Positions 28,718 through 39,286 of a stretch of DNA of 64,000 nt are shown in pieces. The notes under the pieces are model-generated. The model worked only from the letters and a program-made list of their open reading frames with translations. It was not told the origin of the DNA and did no database searches. A program made the translations under genes and the position numbers. Numbering within the stretch: position 1 is the first letter of the stretch; each line of letters opens with the position of its first letter. Source of the stretch: Pseudonocardia sp. HH130629-09 (GTDB lineage: Bacteria > Actinomycetota > Actinomycetes > Mycobacteriales > Pseudonocardiaceae); NCBI RefSeq assembly GCF_001294645.1, contig NZ_CP011868.1:4092001-4156000 (forward strand). The letters run 5' to 3'.

Positions 28718-30559
28718 ATGCCCGCCCTGCGTTCCCGCGTCACCACCCACGGTCGCAACGCCGCCGGAGCGCGTTCGCTCTGGCGCGCGACCGGCATGGG
28801 TGACGACGACTTCGGCAAGCCGATCGTCGCGATCGCCAACTCCTACACCCAGTTCGTCCCCGGCCACGTGCACCTCAAGGACATGGGTGACCTCGTCGCG
28901 GGCGCGATCAAGGAGGCGGGCGGGGTCGCCAAGGAGTTCAACACGATCGCCGTCGACGACGGCATCGCGATGGGCCACGGCGGGATGCTCTACTCGCTGC
29001 CCAGCCGCGAGATCATCGCCGACGCGGTGGAGTACATGGTCAACGGCCACGCCGCCGACGCCCTGGTGTGCATCTCCAACTGCGACAAGATCACGCCGGG
29101 CATGCTGAACGCCGCGATGCGGCTCAACATCCCGACCGTGTTCGTCTCCGGTGGGCCGATGGAGGCCGGCAAGGCGGTCGTCGTCGGCGGGGTCGCGCAG
29201 GCTCCCACCGACCTGATCACCGCGATCTCGGCGTCCGCGTCGTCGGAGGTGGACGACGCCGGCCTGGCCGAGGTCGAGCGCTCGGCCTGCCCGACCTGCG
29301 GGTCCTGCTCCGGGATGTTCACCGCGAACTCGATGAACTGCCTCACCGAGGCCCTCGGGCTCTCGTTGCCGGGCAACGGCTCCACCCTCGCCACCCACGC
29401 CGCGCGCCGCGAGCTGTTCCTGAACGCGGGCCGCACCGTGATGGACCTGGCGACCCGCTGGTACCGCGACGACGATGCCTCCGCGCTGCCCCGCAACATC
29501 GCCACCCGCGAGGCGTTCGAGAACGCGATGGCCCTCGACGTCGCGATGGGCGGCTCCACCAACACGGTGCTGCACATCCTGGCCGCCGCGCAGGAGGGCG
29601 AGATCGACTTCGACCTGGCCGCGATCGACGCGATCTCCCGGCGGGTGCCGTGCCTGTCCAAGGTCGCGCCGAACTCGGATTACCACATGGAGGACGTCCA
29701 CCGGGCCGGTGGCATCCCCGCCCTGCTGGGCGAGCTGTGGCGGGCCGGGCTGCTCAACACCGGGGTGCACTCGGTGCACTCCCCCTCGCTGGAGCAGTGG
29801 CTCACCGAGTGGGACATCCGGTCGTCGGCGCCGTCGGAGACCGCGATCGAGCTCTACCACGCCGCGCCGGGCGGGGTTCGGACCACGCAGGCGTTCTCCA
29901 CCGAGAACCGCTGGTCGAGCCTCGACACCGACGCCGCGGGCGGCTGCATCCGCGACATCGAGCACGCCTACTCCGCCGACGGCGGCCTGGCCGTGCTGCG
30001 CGGCAACCTCTCGGTCGACGGCGCCGTGATCAAGACCGCGGGCATCCCCGAGGACATCTGGGAGTTCGAGGGCCCGGCCGTGGTGCTGGAGAGCCAGGAG
30101 GAGGCCGTCTCGGCGATCCTCAAGAAGGAGATCAAGCCCGGCGACGTGCTGGTCATCCGCTACGAGGGTCCCGCAGGCGGGCCGGGCATGCAGGAGATGC
30201 TGCACCCGACCGCTTTCCTCAAGGGCGCCGGGCTGGGCAGGGTCTGCGCCCTGATCACCGACGGCCGGTTCTCCGGTGGCTCGTCGGGCATCTCGGTCGG
30301 CCACGTCTCCCCCGAGGCGGCCGCCGGCGGCACGATCGGCCTGGTCGAGAACGGCGACCGGATCCGGCTCGACGTCCGCGCCCGGTCCCTGGAGCTGCTC
30401 GTCGACCCCGAGGTGCTCGCCGACCGGCGCGCCAAGATGGAGTCCTCCGAGCGGCCGTGGCAGCCCGTGGACCGGCAGCGGGTCGTGTCGAAGGCGCTGC
30501 GCGCCTACGCCCACATGGCGACCAGCGCCGACACCGGGGCGGTCCGTCGCATCCCCTGA
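28718..30559 (+). CDS. ilvD: Dihydroxy-acid dehydratase
   Basis: This 613-aa Fe-S enzyme performs the third common step of branched-chain synthesis. Cluster-region motifs [10 protein letters not shown] (C122) and [10 protein letters not shown] are present, and the C-terminal [11 protein letters not shown] is typical. ATG 28718 has GGAGAAG upstream. A 178-bp gap separates it from cfp6; TACGGT near 28568 could be its -10. It completes the ilv pathway next to ilvBNC, although in M. tuberculosis ilvD is elsewhere. Confidence 0.96.
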   Translation: MPALRSRVTTHGRNAAGARSLWRATGMGDDDFGKPIVAIANSYTQFVPGHVHLKDMGDLVAGAIKEAGGVAKEFNTIAVDDGIAMGHGGMLYSLPSREIIADAVEYMVNGHAADALVCISNCDKITPGMLNAAMRLNIPTVFVSGGPMEAGKAVVVGGVAQAPTDLITAISASASSEVDDAGLAEVERSACPTCGSCSGMFTANSMNCLTEALGLSLPGNGSTLATHAARRELFLNAGRTVMDLATRWYRDDDASALPRNIATREAFENAMALDVAMGGSTNTVLHILAAAQEGEIDFDLAAIDAISRRVPCLSKVAPNSDYHMEDVHRAGGIPALLGELWRAGLLNTGVHSVHSPSLEQWLTEWDIRSSAPSETAIELYHAAPGGVRTTQAFSTENRWSSLDTDAAGGCIRDIEHAYSADGGLAVLRGNLSVDGAVIKTAGIPEDIWEFEGPAVVLESQEEAVSAILKKEIKPGDVLVIRYEGPAGGPGMQEMLHPTAFLKGAGLGRVCALITDGRFSGGSSGISVGHVSPEAAAGGTIGLVENGDRIRLDVRARSLELLVDPEVLADRRAKMESSERPWQPVDRQRVVSKALRAYAHMATSADTGAVRRIP

Positions 30560-30574
30560 CCCGGCAGGCCCGCC

Positions 30575-30606
30575 GGCCCCGGTCCGCTCCGCTGCGGACC
30601 GGGGCC
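30575..30606 (+). terminator. Hairpin terminator after ilvD
   Basis: A perfect 13-bp stem (GGCCCCGGTCCGC / GCGGACCGGGGCC) with a 6-base loop lies 15 bases after the ilvD stop. Confidence 0.78.
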
Positions 30607-30628
30607 GCTCGCGTCTAGGTTGGTTGGC

Positions 30629-31624
<996 letters not shown>

Positions 31625-31679
31625 CTCTGCGATGGCTCTGCGATGTTTGCCCGTTTCCGAGGAAGGACACCCGTCGTAC

Positions 31680-33062
31680 ATGACCTCCTACGTCACGACC
31701 AACCCCGCCACCGGGAAGACCGAGAACGAGTTCCCCGAGCTCACCGACGCCGAGGTCGGTGACGTCCTGCGCCGGGTCACCGAGGCGTTCCCGTCCTGGC
31801 GTTCGACCCCGGTCGCGGACCGGGCGCAGATCCTGGTCCGGGTCGCCGAGGCCTACGAGGCCCGCCGTGACGAGCTCGCCACCCTGATCGCGACCGAGAT
31901 GGGAAAGCCGGTCCGGGAGGCCGCGGGCGAGGTGGCGCTGGCGGCGTCGATCTACCGCTGGTACGCCGAGCACGGCCCGGAGCTGCTGGAGCAGGAGACG
32001 CTCGACCCGCAGGGCGCCGCGGAGTCGGTGGTGCAGACCGAGCCGGTCGGGCCGCTGATCGGTGTCATGCCGTGGAACTTCCCCTACTACCAGGTGGCGC
32101 GCTTCGTCGCGCCGAACCTGATGGTGGGCAACACGATCGTCCTCAAGCACGCCCCGATCTGCGCGGCGTCCGCCGCGGTGATGGCCGAGATCTTCCACGA
32201 CGCCGGCGTCCCGGCCGACGTCTACGTCAACGTGTACGCGACCAACGACCAGATCGCGGAGATGATCGCCGACCCGCGGGTGCGCGGGATCTCGCTGACC
32301 GGCAGCGAGCGGGCCGGTGCCGCGGTCGCCGAGACCGCGGGCCGGAACCTGAAGAAGGCCGTACTGGAGCTGGGCGGCTCGGACGCCCTCATCGTGCTCG
32401 ACGACGCCGACATCGCCCGCACCGCGAAGGTCACCGCCCGGGCCCGCCTGATGAACGCCGGCCAGGCCTGCAACTCCCCGAAGCGGATGATCGTGCCGAA
32501 CGACAAGGTCGAGGAGTTCGTGTCGGTGCTGGTCTCGACGTTCGAGTCGACCGAACCGGGCGACCCGACCGACCCCGGCACCCGGCTCGGCCCGCTGTCC
32601 TCGGTCACCGCCCGCGACGGCGTCGCCGAGCAGGTGCGTCGCGCCGTGGAGCAGGGCGCCACCCTGCACACCGGCGGCGACGTCGTCGACGGCGACGGCG
32701 CCTTCCTCCGCCCCGCGGTCCTGACCGGCGTCACGAAGGACATGGACGCCTACTCCGAGGAGATCTTCGGCCCGGTCGCGGTGGTGTACGGCGTCGACTC
32801 CGTCGACGAGGCCGTCACCCTGGCCAACGACGTGGACTTCGGGCTCAGCGGATCGGTGTGGAGCACCGACGCCGACCGCGCCCGCGAGGTCGCCGACCGG
32901 CTCGAGGTGGGCATGGCCTACGTCAACGAGCACGGCACCACGCTGCCCGGGCTGCCCTTCGGCGGGGTGAAGCGCTCCGGCTTCGGCCGCGAGCTGGGCC
33001 GCTGGGGCATGGGCGAGTTCGTCAACACCCGGCTGCGCCGCACGGCCAAGGCCCGCGACTGA
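31680..33062 (+). CDS. NAD(P)-dependent aldehyde dehydrogenase (succinate-semialdehyde dehydrogenase-like)
   Basis: This 460-aa ALDH has catalytic Cys264 (NAGQACNSPKR) and Glu230 (LELGGSDALIVL). The N-terminal TNPATGKTENEFPELTDAEV and the compact length match the GabD/Sad-type SSADH branch; Asn usually found after the Cys is replaced locally by NS. ATG 31680 has GGAAGGA upstream. Substrate assignment is by family only. Confidence 0.88.
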   Translation: MTSYVTTNPATGKTENEFPELTDAEVGDVLRRVTEAFPSWRSTPVADRAQILVRVAEAYEARRDELATLIATEMGKPVREAAGEVALAASIYRWYAEHGPELLEQETLDPQGAAESVVQTEPVGPLIGVMPWNFPYYQVARFVAPNLMVGNTIVLKHAPICAASAAVMAEIFHDAGVPADVYVNVYATNDQIAEMIADPRVRGISLTGSERAGAAVAETAGRNLKKAVLELGGSDALIVLDDADIARTAKVTARARLMNAGQACNSPKRMIVPNDKVEEFVSVLVSTFESTEPGDPTDPGTRLGPLSSVTARDGVAEQVRRAVEQGATLHTGGDVVDGDGAFLRPAVLTGVTKDMDAYSEEIFGPVAVVYGVDSVDEAVTLANDVDFGLSGSVWSTDADRAREVADRLEVGMAYVNEHGTTLPGLPFGGVKRSGFGRELGRWGMGEFVNTRLRRTAKARD

Positions 33063-33068
33063 GCGCTC

Positions 33069-33130
33069 GCCGAGATGCACCTCAGGGCTGTCCGCGGACG
33101 CGTCGGGCAGCCGTGGGGTGCATTTCGGCG
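33069..33130. repeat. REP-like imperfect palindrome, family B copy 1
   Basis: Two arms of about 21 bases (33070-33090 and 33108-33128) form a mostly paired stem around a 17-base loop. The left arm contains CGAGATGCACCTCAGGGCTG. It lies just after the ALDH stop. The sequence recurs near 63485-63540, and its AGGGCTGTCCGC end resembles family A. Confidence 0.82.
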
Positions 33131-33187
33131 GCCGTGTCCCGGCGTCCGGCCACCGCGGCATCCGCGCCGACCGCACGTCCGCCCACG

Positions 33188-34075
33188 TCACCCACCCACG
33201 ATCGCGCCGAGCTCGTCCAGCGCCACGGTCACCACGGCGATCATGGAGGTGACCCGGTCCGCCGGCTGGTGATCGGCGGCGAACGACAGGTACTGCACAT
33301 GGGCCTGGGCTCGCGCCCACGCGGTCTCGGCAGCGACCATCGCGGGCGGGTCCGGTGCGCCCAGAGCTGCGTGGAGCGTGTCCCGGTAGACCGCGGGGAC
33401 CGGCGCCGCCGGTGCGTCGGCGGGCCCGTCGGCGGGCGGCGCGGTGAGCACCACCGCGTCCAGCGACCCGGCCGCGACGCGGGCGTTGCCCCAGTCCAGC
33501 AGCGTCGCCCCGGGCGGGCCGACGAGGACGTTCCCCCGGTGGGCGTCGCCGTGGCACAGGGTGCGGGGCAGGACGCGCAGCGCGGTGCGGGCGCGCTCGT
33601 CGTCCGCCCACCTCGCGACGAGGCCCGCCCCGTCGCACCCGGCGGCGCGCAGGCGCTCGGCGGCGTGCCCGCACCGGGCCGCCCACCAGGCGTCGTCGAC
33701 GACGGGGATGCCGCGTGGGCGGTTGCGCCGCCAGTGCGCGTGCACCGACGCGAGGGTGCGCCACACCTCGTCCGGGACGGGGGCGTCGTCGGGCAGCGGG
33801 GTCCCGTCGACGTGCTCCAGCAGCACCCAGCCGTCGCCGGAGGCGAGCAGCCGCGGGAGCCGCACGGGGCCGTTGACCACCGCGACGGCGCGCAGCGCGG
33901 CGGCCTCGACCGCACCGGTCCGTTTGAGGACGACCGCGGTGCCGTCGTCGAGGTCGATCCGTTCGGCACCGCCGGAGCCGTATCCGCCGCTCAGCGGAGT
34001 CCGGTCGCGGACCGCGACCGTACGCCGGCGGCGCCGGGCGAGCGGGCCCAGCCAGGCCTGGTCGGGGACGGTCAC
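33188..34075 (-). CDS. Aminoglycoside-phosphotransferase-fold kinase
   Basis: This 295-aa protein has the kinase signatures of the APH/choline kinase family: CHGDAHRGNVLV (Brenner-type loop with catalytic Asp) followed by LLDWGNA (metal-binding Asp). The N-terminal lobe has VVLKRTG. The start GTG 34075 overlaps the doxX stop (GTGA), so they form a pair. The substrate is unknown; resistance should not be assumed. Confidence 0.8.
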   Translation of the reverse strand: MTVPDQAWLGPLARRRRRTVAVRDRTPLSGGYGSGGAERIDLDDGTAVVLKRTGAVEAAALRAVAVVNGPVRLPRLLASGDGWVLLEHVDGTPLPDDAPVPDEVWRTLASVHAHWRRNRPRGIPVVDDAWWAARCGHAAERLRAAGCDGAGLVARWADDERARTALRVLPRTLCHGDAHRGNVLVGPPGATLLDWGNARVAAGSLDAVVLTAPPADGPADAPAAPVPAVYRDTLHAALGAPDPPAMVAAETAWARAQAHVQYLSFAADHQPADRVTSMIAVVTVALDELGAIVGG

Positions 34076-34674
34076 CGCCGCAGCACGAACAGGACCAGCA
34101 GCGCCACCGCGACGCCGACGACCAGCGACAGCACCGCCCACGGCAGCGGGCGGCGCTGGTAGGTGCGTCCGGCGTCGAGCGCGATCCGCCCGGCCCCGGC
34201 GAACACCAGCGCCGCGGCCCCGGCGCCGAGCAGCAGGTCCAGCTCCAGGGAGTTCGCGCCGTCCGAGGCGAACAGCGGCACGCTGGGCACCGGCACCAGG
34301 GCGACCGTCACCGCGACGATCTTCGTGGCCAGCAGGCCCGCCGCGGCGAACGGGGTCAGCAGACCCAGCACGAGCAGCACGCCGAAGACCAGCTGGCCGA
34401 CCGCGAGCACCCAGGCCAGCGGCCCGGCGAACGCGACGAACCCGGCGTCGGCGAGTGCGGCGGCGCTCGTGTCGAGATCGATGCCGCCCGCGACGCCGAA
34501 GAGCTTCCGCGCACCGGCCGCGGCGAACGAGGCGCCGACGACCAGGCGCAGCACGAGCAGCCCGATGTCGGAGGAGACGTGCGCGGGCACCGGGAGCCGC
34601 TCCGGCCGGGTCGACTCCGGCGGTGCGTCGCCGGAGATGTTGCCCCAGTCGTAGTGCTGCGTGGGCCCGCTCAT
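34072..34674 (-). CDS. DoxX-family membrane protein
   Basis: It is a 200-aa protein with a soluble N-terminal ~35 residues and four to five helices starting with IGLLVLRLVVGASFAAAGARKLFG, the DoxX hallmark. DoxX proteins are linked to redox or oxidative stress membrane complexes, without a defined activity. It is coupled to the downstream kinase-like gene by a four-base overlap. Confidence 0.82.
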   Translation of the reverse strand: MSGPTQHYDWGNISGDAPPESTRPERLPVPAHVSSDIGLLVLRLVVGASFAAAGARKLFGVAGGIDLDTSAAALADAGFVAFAGPLAWVLAVGQLVFGVLLVLGLLTPFAAAGLLATKIVAVTVALVPVPSVPLFASDGANSLELDLLLGAGAAALVFAGAGRIALDAGRTYQRRPLPWAVLSLVVGVAVALLVLFVLRR

Positions 34675-34744
34675 GCCGCCGGACCCTACCGGGACACCGG
34701 TCGTCTCCCCCGGCGCCGCGCGCCGTGAGCGGCGCCGGGCCCGC

Positions 34745-36004
34745 TCAGCGCACCGACCGGACGAACATCACCGTCACGACGGCCGCCGCCACCAACCCGG
34801 CCGCGACCGTGTACAGCAGTGGGTAGCTGTCGCCCGAGGCCGCCAGCACCGAGACCGCGACCACCGGTGCGAGGGACTGCGAGACCGTCCCGGCGACGTT
34901 GTACAGCCCCAGGCCGAAACCGCCGTGGGCGTCGCCCTCCGGGAGCACCTCGGTCGCCAGCGCGAGGTCCACGGCCAGGAAGACGCCGTAGGCGACGAAG
35001 CCGACCGAGGCGCCCAGCACGAACGTCGTGACGTCCTGCGCCAGCGCGATCAGCAGCATCGACACCGCGAACAGCGCCGCCGAGCAGCCCACCAGCACCC
35101 GGCGCCTGCCGAGCCGGTCGGACAGCCAGCCGGCCAGCGGGGCCACCACGAGCTTCAGCACCGCACTGAGCGTGCTGTTCAGCGCCACCACCGAGGTCGC
35201 GACCGCGACCGTCACGCCCAGGTGGTCGGTCAGGGTGTAGAGCTGGAAGTTGAAGAAGATGTAGTAGCCGGTGAGCAGCAGGAACCGGCCCGCCCAGACG
35301 AACCCGAAGTCGCGGTAGCGCGCCAGCTGGGCGACGCGCTCGCGCCACGGGACGCCCCCGGCCGAGGCGCGCGTCCCGGGTCCGGCCGACCGGTCGGGCA
35401 GCACGACGAGCAGCGCCGCGGTCGTCAGCACCGCGAACGCGGCCGGGCCGAGGAACAGCGCGACCGGCTGGTTCCCCAGCCAGACCGCGCCCCAGGTCCC
35501 GGCGCTCAACCCGGCCTGCAGGGCGACCCCGATCCAGCCGGAGACCCGGCCGCGCCGATCCGGCGGGACCTGGTCGGCGAGCACCGCGAACAGCGCCGAG
35601 AACGCCAGGTTGAGGAACAGCGACGCGATCGACCAGCCGAGCACCATCCCCCAGCGCTCCGGCACCAGCGCGATCACCAGCAGGCCCACGACCCCACCCA
35701 GCAGGCCCAGCACCAGCCACGGCCGGCGACGGCCCCAGCGGGAGACGGTGCGGTCGCTGAGCCAGCCACCCAGCGGCTGGGCGACCGAGGCGAACACCGT
35801 GCCGATCGCCAGGGTGGTGGCGAGGACGGCGGTCTTCTCCTCGCCGTAGAGCTGCTGGGCGCGCAGGGCCAGCGTCACCGCCACGGGGGTGGCCGTCGTC
35901 GCCATCAGCCCGGCGAACGCGAGGAGGTAGAACGGCATGAACAGCCGCGACGTCCGAGGGGCCGGCGCGGCGGTCTCCTGCCGGGTGCCCGGGCTGGTGG
36001 TCAC
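34745..36004 (-). CDS. MFS transporter of the accessory (terpenoid) cluster
   Basis: It is a 419-aa 12-helix MFS protein. Motif A copies are GGWLSDRTVSRWGRRRP and AGWLSDRLGRRRVLVG, one per half. GTG 36004 overlaps the aminotransferase stop by four bases, so it is the last gene of the P450-aminotransferase-MFS unit and probably exports the cluster product or confers self-protection. Substrate inferred from context only. Confidence 0.86.
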   Translation of the reverse strand: MTTSPGTRQETAAPAPRTSRLFMPFYLLAFAGLMATTATPVAVTLALRAQQLYGEEKTAVLATTLAIGTVFASVAQPLGGWLSDRTVSRWGRRRPWLVLGLLGGVVGLLVIALVPERWGMVLGWSIASLFLNLAFSALFAVLADQVPPDRRGRVSGWIGVALQAGLSAGTWGAVWLGNQPVALFLGPAAFAVLTTAALLVVLPDRSAGPGTRASAGGVPWRERVAQLARYRDFGFVWAGRFLLLTGYYIFFNFQLYTLTDHLGVTVAVATSVVALNSTLSAVLKLVVAPLAGWLSDRLGRRRVLVGCSAALFAVSMLLIALAQDVTTFVLGASVGFVAYGVFLAVDLALATEVLPEGDAHGGFGLGLYNVAGTVSQSLAPVVAVSVLAASGDSYPLLYTVAAGLVAAAVVTVMFVRSVR

Positions 36005-37014
36005 GGCGCGGTTCCGTCCGGAGCGGGGTCGAAGCCGGCGGCCGCGGCGAGGACGGCGTCGTTGGCCGGGGTAAGGCCGGTGCTGACCCGCACCCCGAGC
36101 CCGTCCTGGTCGCGGACCGCGATCCCGGCGGCGGCGAGGTGCTCCACGAACGCCCGGCTGTGCCCGCCGAGGCGGACCCACACGAAGTTGCCGCCACTGG
36201 GCGGCACGTCGAAGCCGAGCGCCAGCAGCCCGTCGCGGACCCGGTCGCGTTCGGCGGCCACCGCACGGCACTGCTCGCGCATCCGGTCCTCGGCGTCCAT
36301 GGCGGCCAGCGCGGCCGCCTGGCCGAGGGTCGGCACCCGGTAGAACGGCGTGCTGGACCGGATCGGTGCGGTGACCCGCTCGGCGGCGACGAGGTAGCCC
36401 ACCCGCAGGCCCAGAAGCCCGTGCGACTTGGAGAAGGTGCGGACCACCACGACCCGGTCGTCCTGCGCGGCCAGGCCGAGCACGTCGGCGACCGCGTCCG
36501 GGTCGGCGAACTCGCGGTAGGCCTCGTCGACGAGCAGCAGGACGTGCGGGGGCAGGTCGTCGAGCAGCTGCTGCACCGCCGCGGTGCCGAGTACCTCACC
36601 GGTGGGGTTGTCCGGGTTGCAGAGCACCACGACACGGGTGTCGTCGGTGACCGCCTTCGCCACCCCGGCGAGGTCGCTGCCGTCGCGGCCGTCCGGCACG
36701 GCGACGGCCGTCGCGCCGGTGTTGCGGATCAGCAGCGGGTACATCGCGAACGACGGCGCGGTGTGCACGACCGCCGTCCCCGGGGTGCAGTGCGCGGCGA
36801 GGAACTGCTGGAGCAGCGCGCCCGATCCCGCGCCCGCGACGACCCGGGCCGCGGGCACCCCGAGCCGCCGGGCGATCTCGGCGGTGAGGCCGTCGGACAA
36901 CGCGTCGAGGGTGTGGCCGATCGTGTCCAGCGACCCGGTCAGCGCCTCGCGCACCCCGGGCAGGACGGGCCAGTGGTTCTCGTTGAAGGACAGCTGGTGG
37001 ACGACGGGGGTCAC
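36001..37014 (-). CDS. HisC-like PLP aminotransferase (class I/II)
   Basis: This 337-aa aminotransferase resembles histidinol-phosphate/aromatic aminotransferases: CNPDNPTG, LVDEAYREF and the PLP-binding TFSKSHG with Lys196. GTG 37014 overlaps the P450 stop. Because it sits inside a specialised-metabolism unit and not with his genes, a role in making or loading an amino-acid-derived precursor is more likely than histidine synthesis; this is inference. Confidence 0.87.
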   Translation of the reverse strand: MTPVVHQLSFNENHWPVLPGVREALTGSLDTIGHTLDALSDGLTAEIARRLGVPAARVVAGAGSGALLQQFLAAHCTPGTAVVHTAPSFAMYPLLIRNTGATAVAVPDGRDGSDLAGVAKAVTDDTRVVVLCNPDNPTGEVLGTAAVQQLLDDLPPHVLLLVDEAYREFADPDAVADVLGLAAQDDRVVVVRTFSKSHGLLGLRVGYLVAAERVTAPIRSSTPFYRVPTLGQAAALAAMDAEDRMREQCRAVAAERDRVRDGLLALGFDVPPSGGNFVWVRLGGHSRAFVEHLAAAGIAVRDQDGLGVRVSTGLTPANDAVLAAAAGFDPAPDGTAP

Positions 37015-38249
37015 GCTCGTCGCTCCTGTTCCTGGTCGGGGGTGGGGTCCAGCAGCACCGGGAAGGTCCGCGGGGCGTGGACGTGCACGCTGCGCCGGAA
37101 GGTCAGCTCGTCCTCCGCCGCGGTGGCCCGCAGCTGCGGGAACCGGCCGAACAGCGCGGTGAGCGCCACGTCGGCCTCCAGCCGCACCAGCGCCGCACCG
37201 AGGCAGCGGTGGATGCCGTGGCCGAAGGCGACGTGCCCGGCGGTGTCCCGGTCGGGGTCGAGCCGCGTCGGGTCGTCGAACCGGCTCGGGTCACGGTTCG
37301 CGGCTCCGGTGGACAGGGTCACCGACGCGCCGCGCGGGATCGCCGTCCCGCCGATCTCCATGTCCTCGGTCGCGAAACGCAGCGAGGCGTTCAGCGCCGG
37401 CGACGCCCACCGCAGCAGCTCCTCGACCAGCGCGGGGGCCGTCTCCGGCGAGGCGAGCCGGCGCCGGGCGTCCGGCTCGGTCAGCAGTACCCGGACGCTG
37501 TTCGTCACGAACACCGCCGTCGTCTCGTGCCCGGCCATGAGCAGCAGCATCGCCATCGCGACGATCTCGATGTCGGAGAGCTGCTCGCCGTCCTCGGAGG
37601 CGGCGATCAGGCCGGAGAGCAGGGCGTCGTCGGGGTCGCGGCGACGCGCGGCGACCAGGCCGCCGAGGTAGTCGGCCATCTGGTTCGACGCCCGGACCAG
37701 CTCCGGCTCGGGGCACTCGTCGATCAGCACCGTCGACCAGTGCGCGAAGTCCTCGCGGTCCAGCTCGGGGACCCCGATCAGCTCGCAGATGACCTCCATC
37801 GGCAGCGGGATCGCGTACCGGCCGACCAGGTCGACCGGCTCGTCGACGGGCAGCGCGTCGAGCAGGTCGTGGGCCAGCTTCTCGACCCGCGGCCGCAGCG
37901 CCGCGATCCGCCGGGCGGTGAACGCCTGGGTCACCAGCCGGCGCAGCCGGGTGTGCTCCGGCGGGTCGAGCGAGGTCAGCATGTGCGACATCGGGGCGGG
38001 CAGCCCCGGGGGCGCCGCGGCGCGCTCGGCGGGCGGGAGCGACGCCCGCCAGTCCTTGGCGAGGCGCTCGTCGGCCAGCCCGGCCCGCACGTCGGCGTAG
38101 CGGGTGACCAGCCAGGTCGGGCCGGTCTCGAAGGTGACCTCGCGGACCGGGCAGTCCCGGCGGGACCCGGCCAGTGCGGTGTGCGGGTCACGCCAGTAGG
38201 TCTCGAGGAACTCCTCGGACCCGGCGCTCGTGGTGGTCGTCTCGCTCAT
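37011..38249 (-). CDS. Cytochrome P450
   Basis: This 412-aa soluble bacterial P450 has the I-helix AGHETT, an ELLR ExxR pair, and the heme loop FGHGIHRCLGAAL with Cys349. It is expected to oxidise the cluster product with external ferredoxin partners, none of which are in the window. It is followed with four-base overlaps by the aminotransferase and then the MFS gene. Confidence 0.93.
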   Translation of the reverse strand: MSETTTTSAGSEEFLETYWRDPHTALAGSRRDCPVREVTFETGPTWLVTRYADVRAGLADERLAKDWRASLPPAERAAAPPGLPAPMSHMLTSLDPPEHTRLRRLVTQAFTARRIAALRPRVEKLAHDLLDALPVDEPVDLVGRYAIPLPMEVICELIGVPELDREDFAHWSTVLIDECPEPELVRASNQMADYLGGLVAARRRDPDDALLSGLIAASEDGEQLSDIEIVAMAMLLLMAGHETTAVFVTNSVRVLLTEPDARRRLASPETAPALVEELLRWASPALNASLRFATEDMEIGGTAIPRGASVTLSTGAANRDPSRFDDPTRLDPDRDTAGHVAFGHGIHRCLGAALVRLEADVALTALFGRFPQLRATAAEDELTFRRSVHVHAPRTFPVLLDPTPDQEQERRA

Positions 38250-38298
38250 GGCGGTCTCCCCTGCTGCGGTGCCGGTCGGTTCGTGCCGGTCGTGCCGG

Positions 38299-39123
38299 TC
38301 AGTCCTTGACGGCCGTCGCGCTCATCCCGGCGGCCTGGTGGTGCGGCCAGCGCGCCGGCTCGCCCTTCGGGTGGTCGCCGAGTACGGTGACGCGGCGGCC
38401 GGTGTAGTCGTTGACGGCGTAGTGCTGGGTGGCCCGGTTGTCCCAGATCGCGACCCCACCCTCGCTCCAGCGGTAACGGCAGACCCGCTGCGGGCTCTCG
38501 GAGACGTCGAACAGGTGGGTCAGCAGCGCGGTGCTCTCCCCCGGGGTCAGCTGCGGGATGCGCCGGGTGAACATCCGGTTGACGTACAGCGAGCGCCGCC
38601 CGGTGTCCGGGTGCACCCGGACGACGGGATGCTCGGCCTCGCTGCGGTAGGAGCCGTTCGGGTGCTCGAAGACGTGCAGCGCGGTGAGCCCGTCGAGCAG
38701 CTCCCGCAGCGGGGCGGACAGCGCCTCGTAGGCGAGGTACTGGTTGCTCCACATGGTGTCGCCACCGACCTCGGGGCCCTGCACGATCTGCAGCACCGAC
38801 GCGATCGGCGGGGTCTGGGAGAACGTGACGTCGGTGTGCCAGACGTCGGCCTTCGCCCCCTGGTCGGAGTCGAGGAGGACGATCTCGTCGTGCCCGTCCA
38901 GCTTCGGCAGGAACGGGTGGACCTCCAGGTGACCCAGCCGCCTGCCGAACGCCTCGTGGTCGGCCGGGTCGAGACCGGCGTTGTCGGGCAGGAAGAGCAC
39001 GAGGTGGTCGAGCAGGAGCTGGTACAGGTGCGCGAACACCTCGTCGTCCACGTCGGCGAGCGCGAGCCCACGCACCTCGGCCCCCAGCGCTCCGGAGACC
39101 GGACGGACGTCGAGCGAAACCAT
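38299..39123 (-). CDS. TauD/TfdA-family Fe(II)/2-oxoglutarate dioxygenase
   Basis: This 274-aa dioxygenase has the metal triad H96-x-D98 (WHTDVTF) and H234 (TQHYAVNDY), with an Arg near 244 for 2-oxoglutarate. The frame extends further upstream, but ATG 39123 starts the conserved domain and has GGAAAGG upstream. It is the first gene of the leftward unit and is divergent from the methyltransferase. Within a terpenoid cluster a hydroxylase or desaturase role is plausible; taurine use cannot be excluded. Confidence 0.88.
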   Translation of the reverse strand: MVSLDVRPVSGALGAEVRGLALADVDDEVFAHLYQLLLDHLVLFLPDNAGLDPADHEAFGRRLGHLEVHPFLPKLDGHDEIVLLDSDQGAKADVWHTDVTFSQTPPIASVLQIVQGPEVGGDTMWSNQYLAYEALSAPLRELLDGLTALHVFEHPNGSYRSEAEHPVVRVHPDTGRRSLYVNRMFTRRIPQLTPGESTALLTHLFDVSESPQRVCRYRWSEGGVAIWDNRATQHYAVNDYTGRRVTVLGDHPKGEPARWPHHQAAGMSATAVKD

Positions 39124-39286
39124 GTGAAAACCTTTCCGTACGCATTGTTCGACCGCCGTACCGCGCCCGCGGAATCGGTCGGGGGAATGCTGTGTCGAAT
39201 TGTCACGGACCCTTGTCGGGATCCGCTCCGAACTGCCATCGTCAGTGGCGGACCGACTTCCCCTCCCGTTCGTCGAAAGGAACTCC

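Noticed and set aside
33188..34075. Aminoglycoside resistance gene
   Set aside because: Only the general APH kinase-fold motifs are present, and such proteins in actinobacteria mostly have unrelated or unknown substrates.
36001..37014. True hisC of histidine biosynthesis
   Set aside because: No other his genes are near and it is translationally coupled to a P450 and an MFS gene, so a cluster role is more likely.
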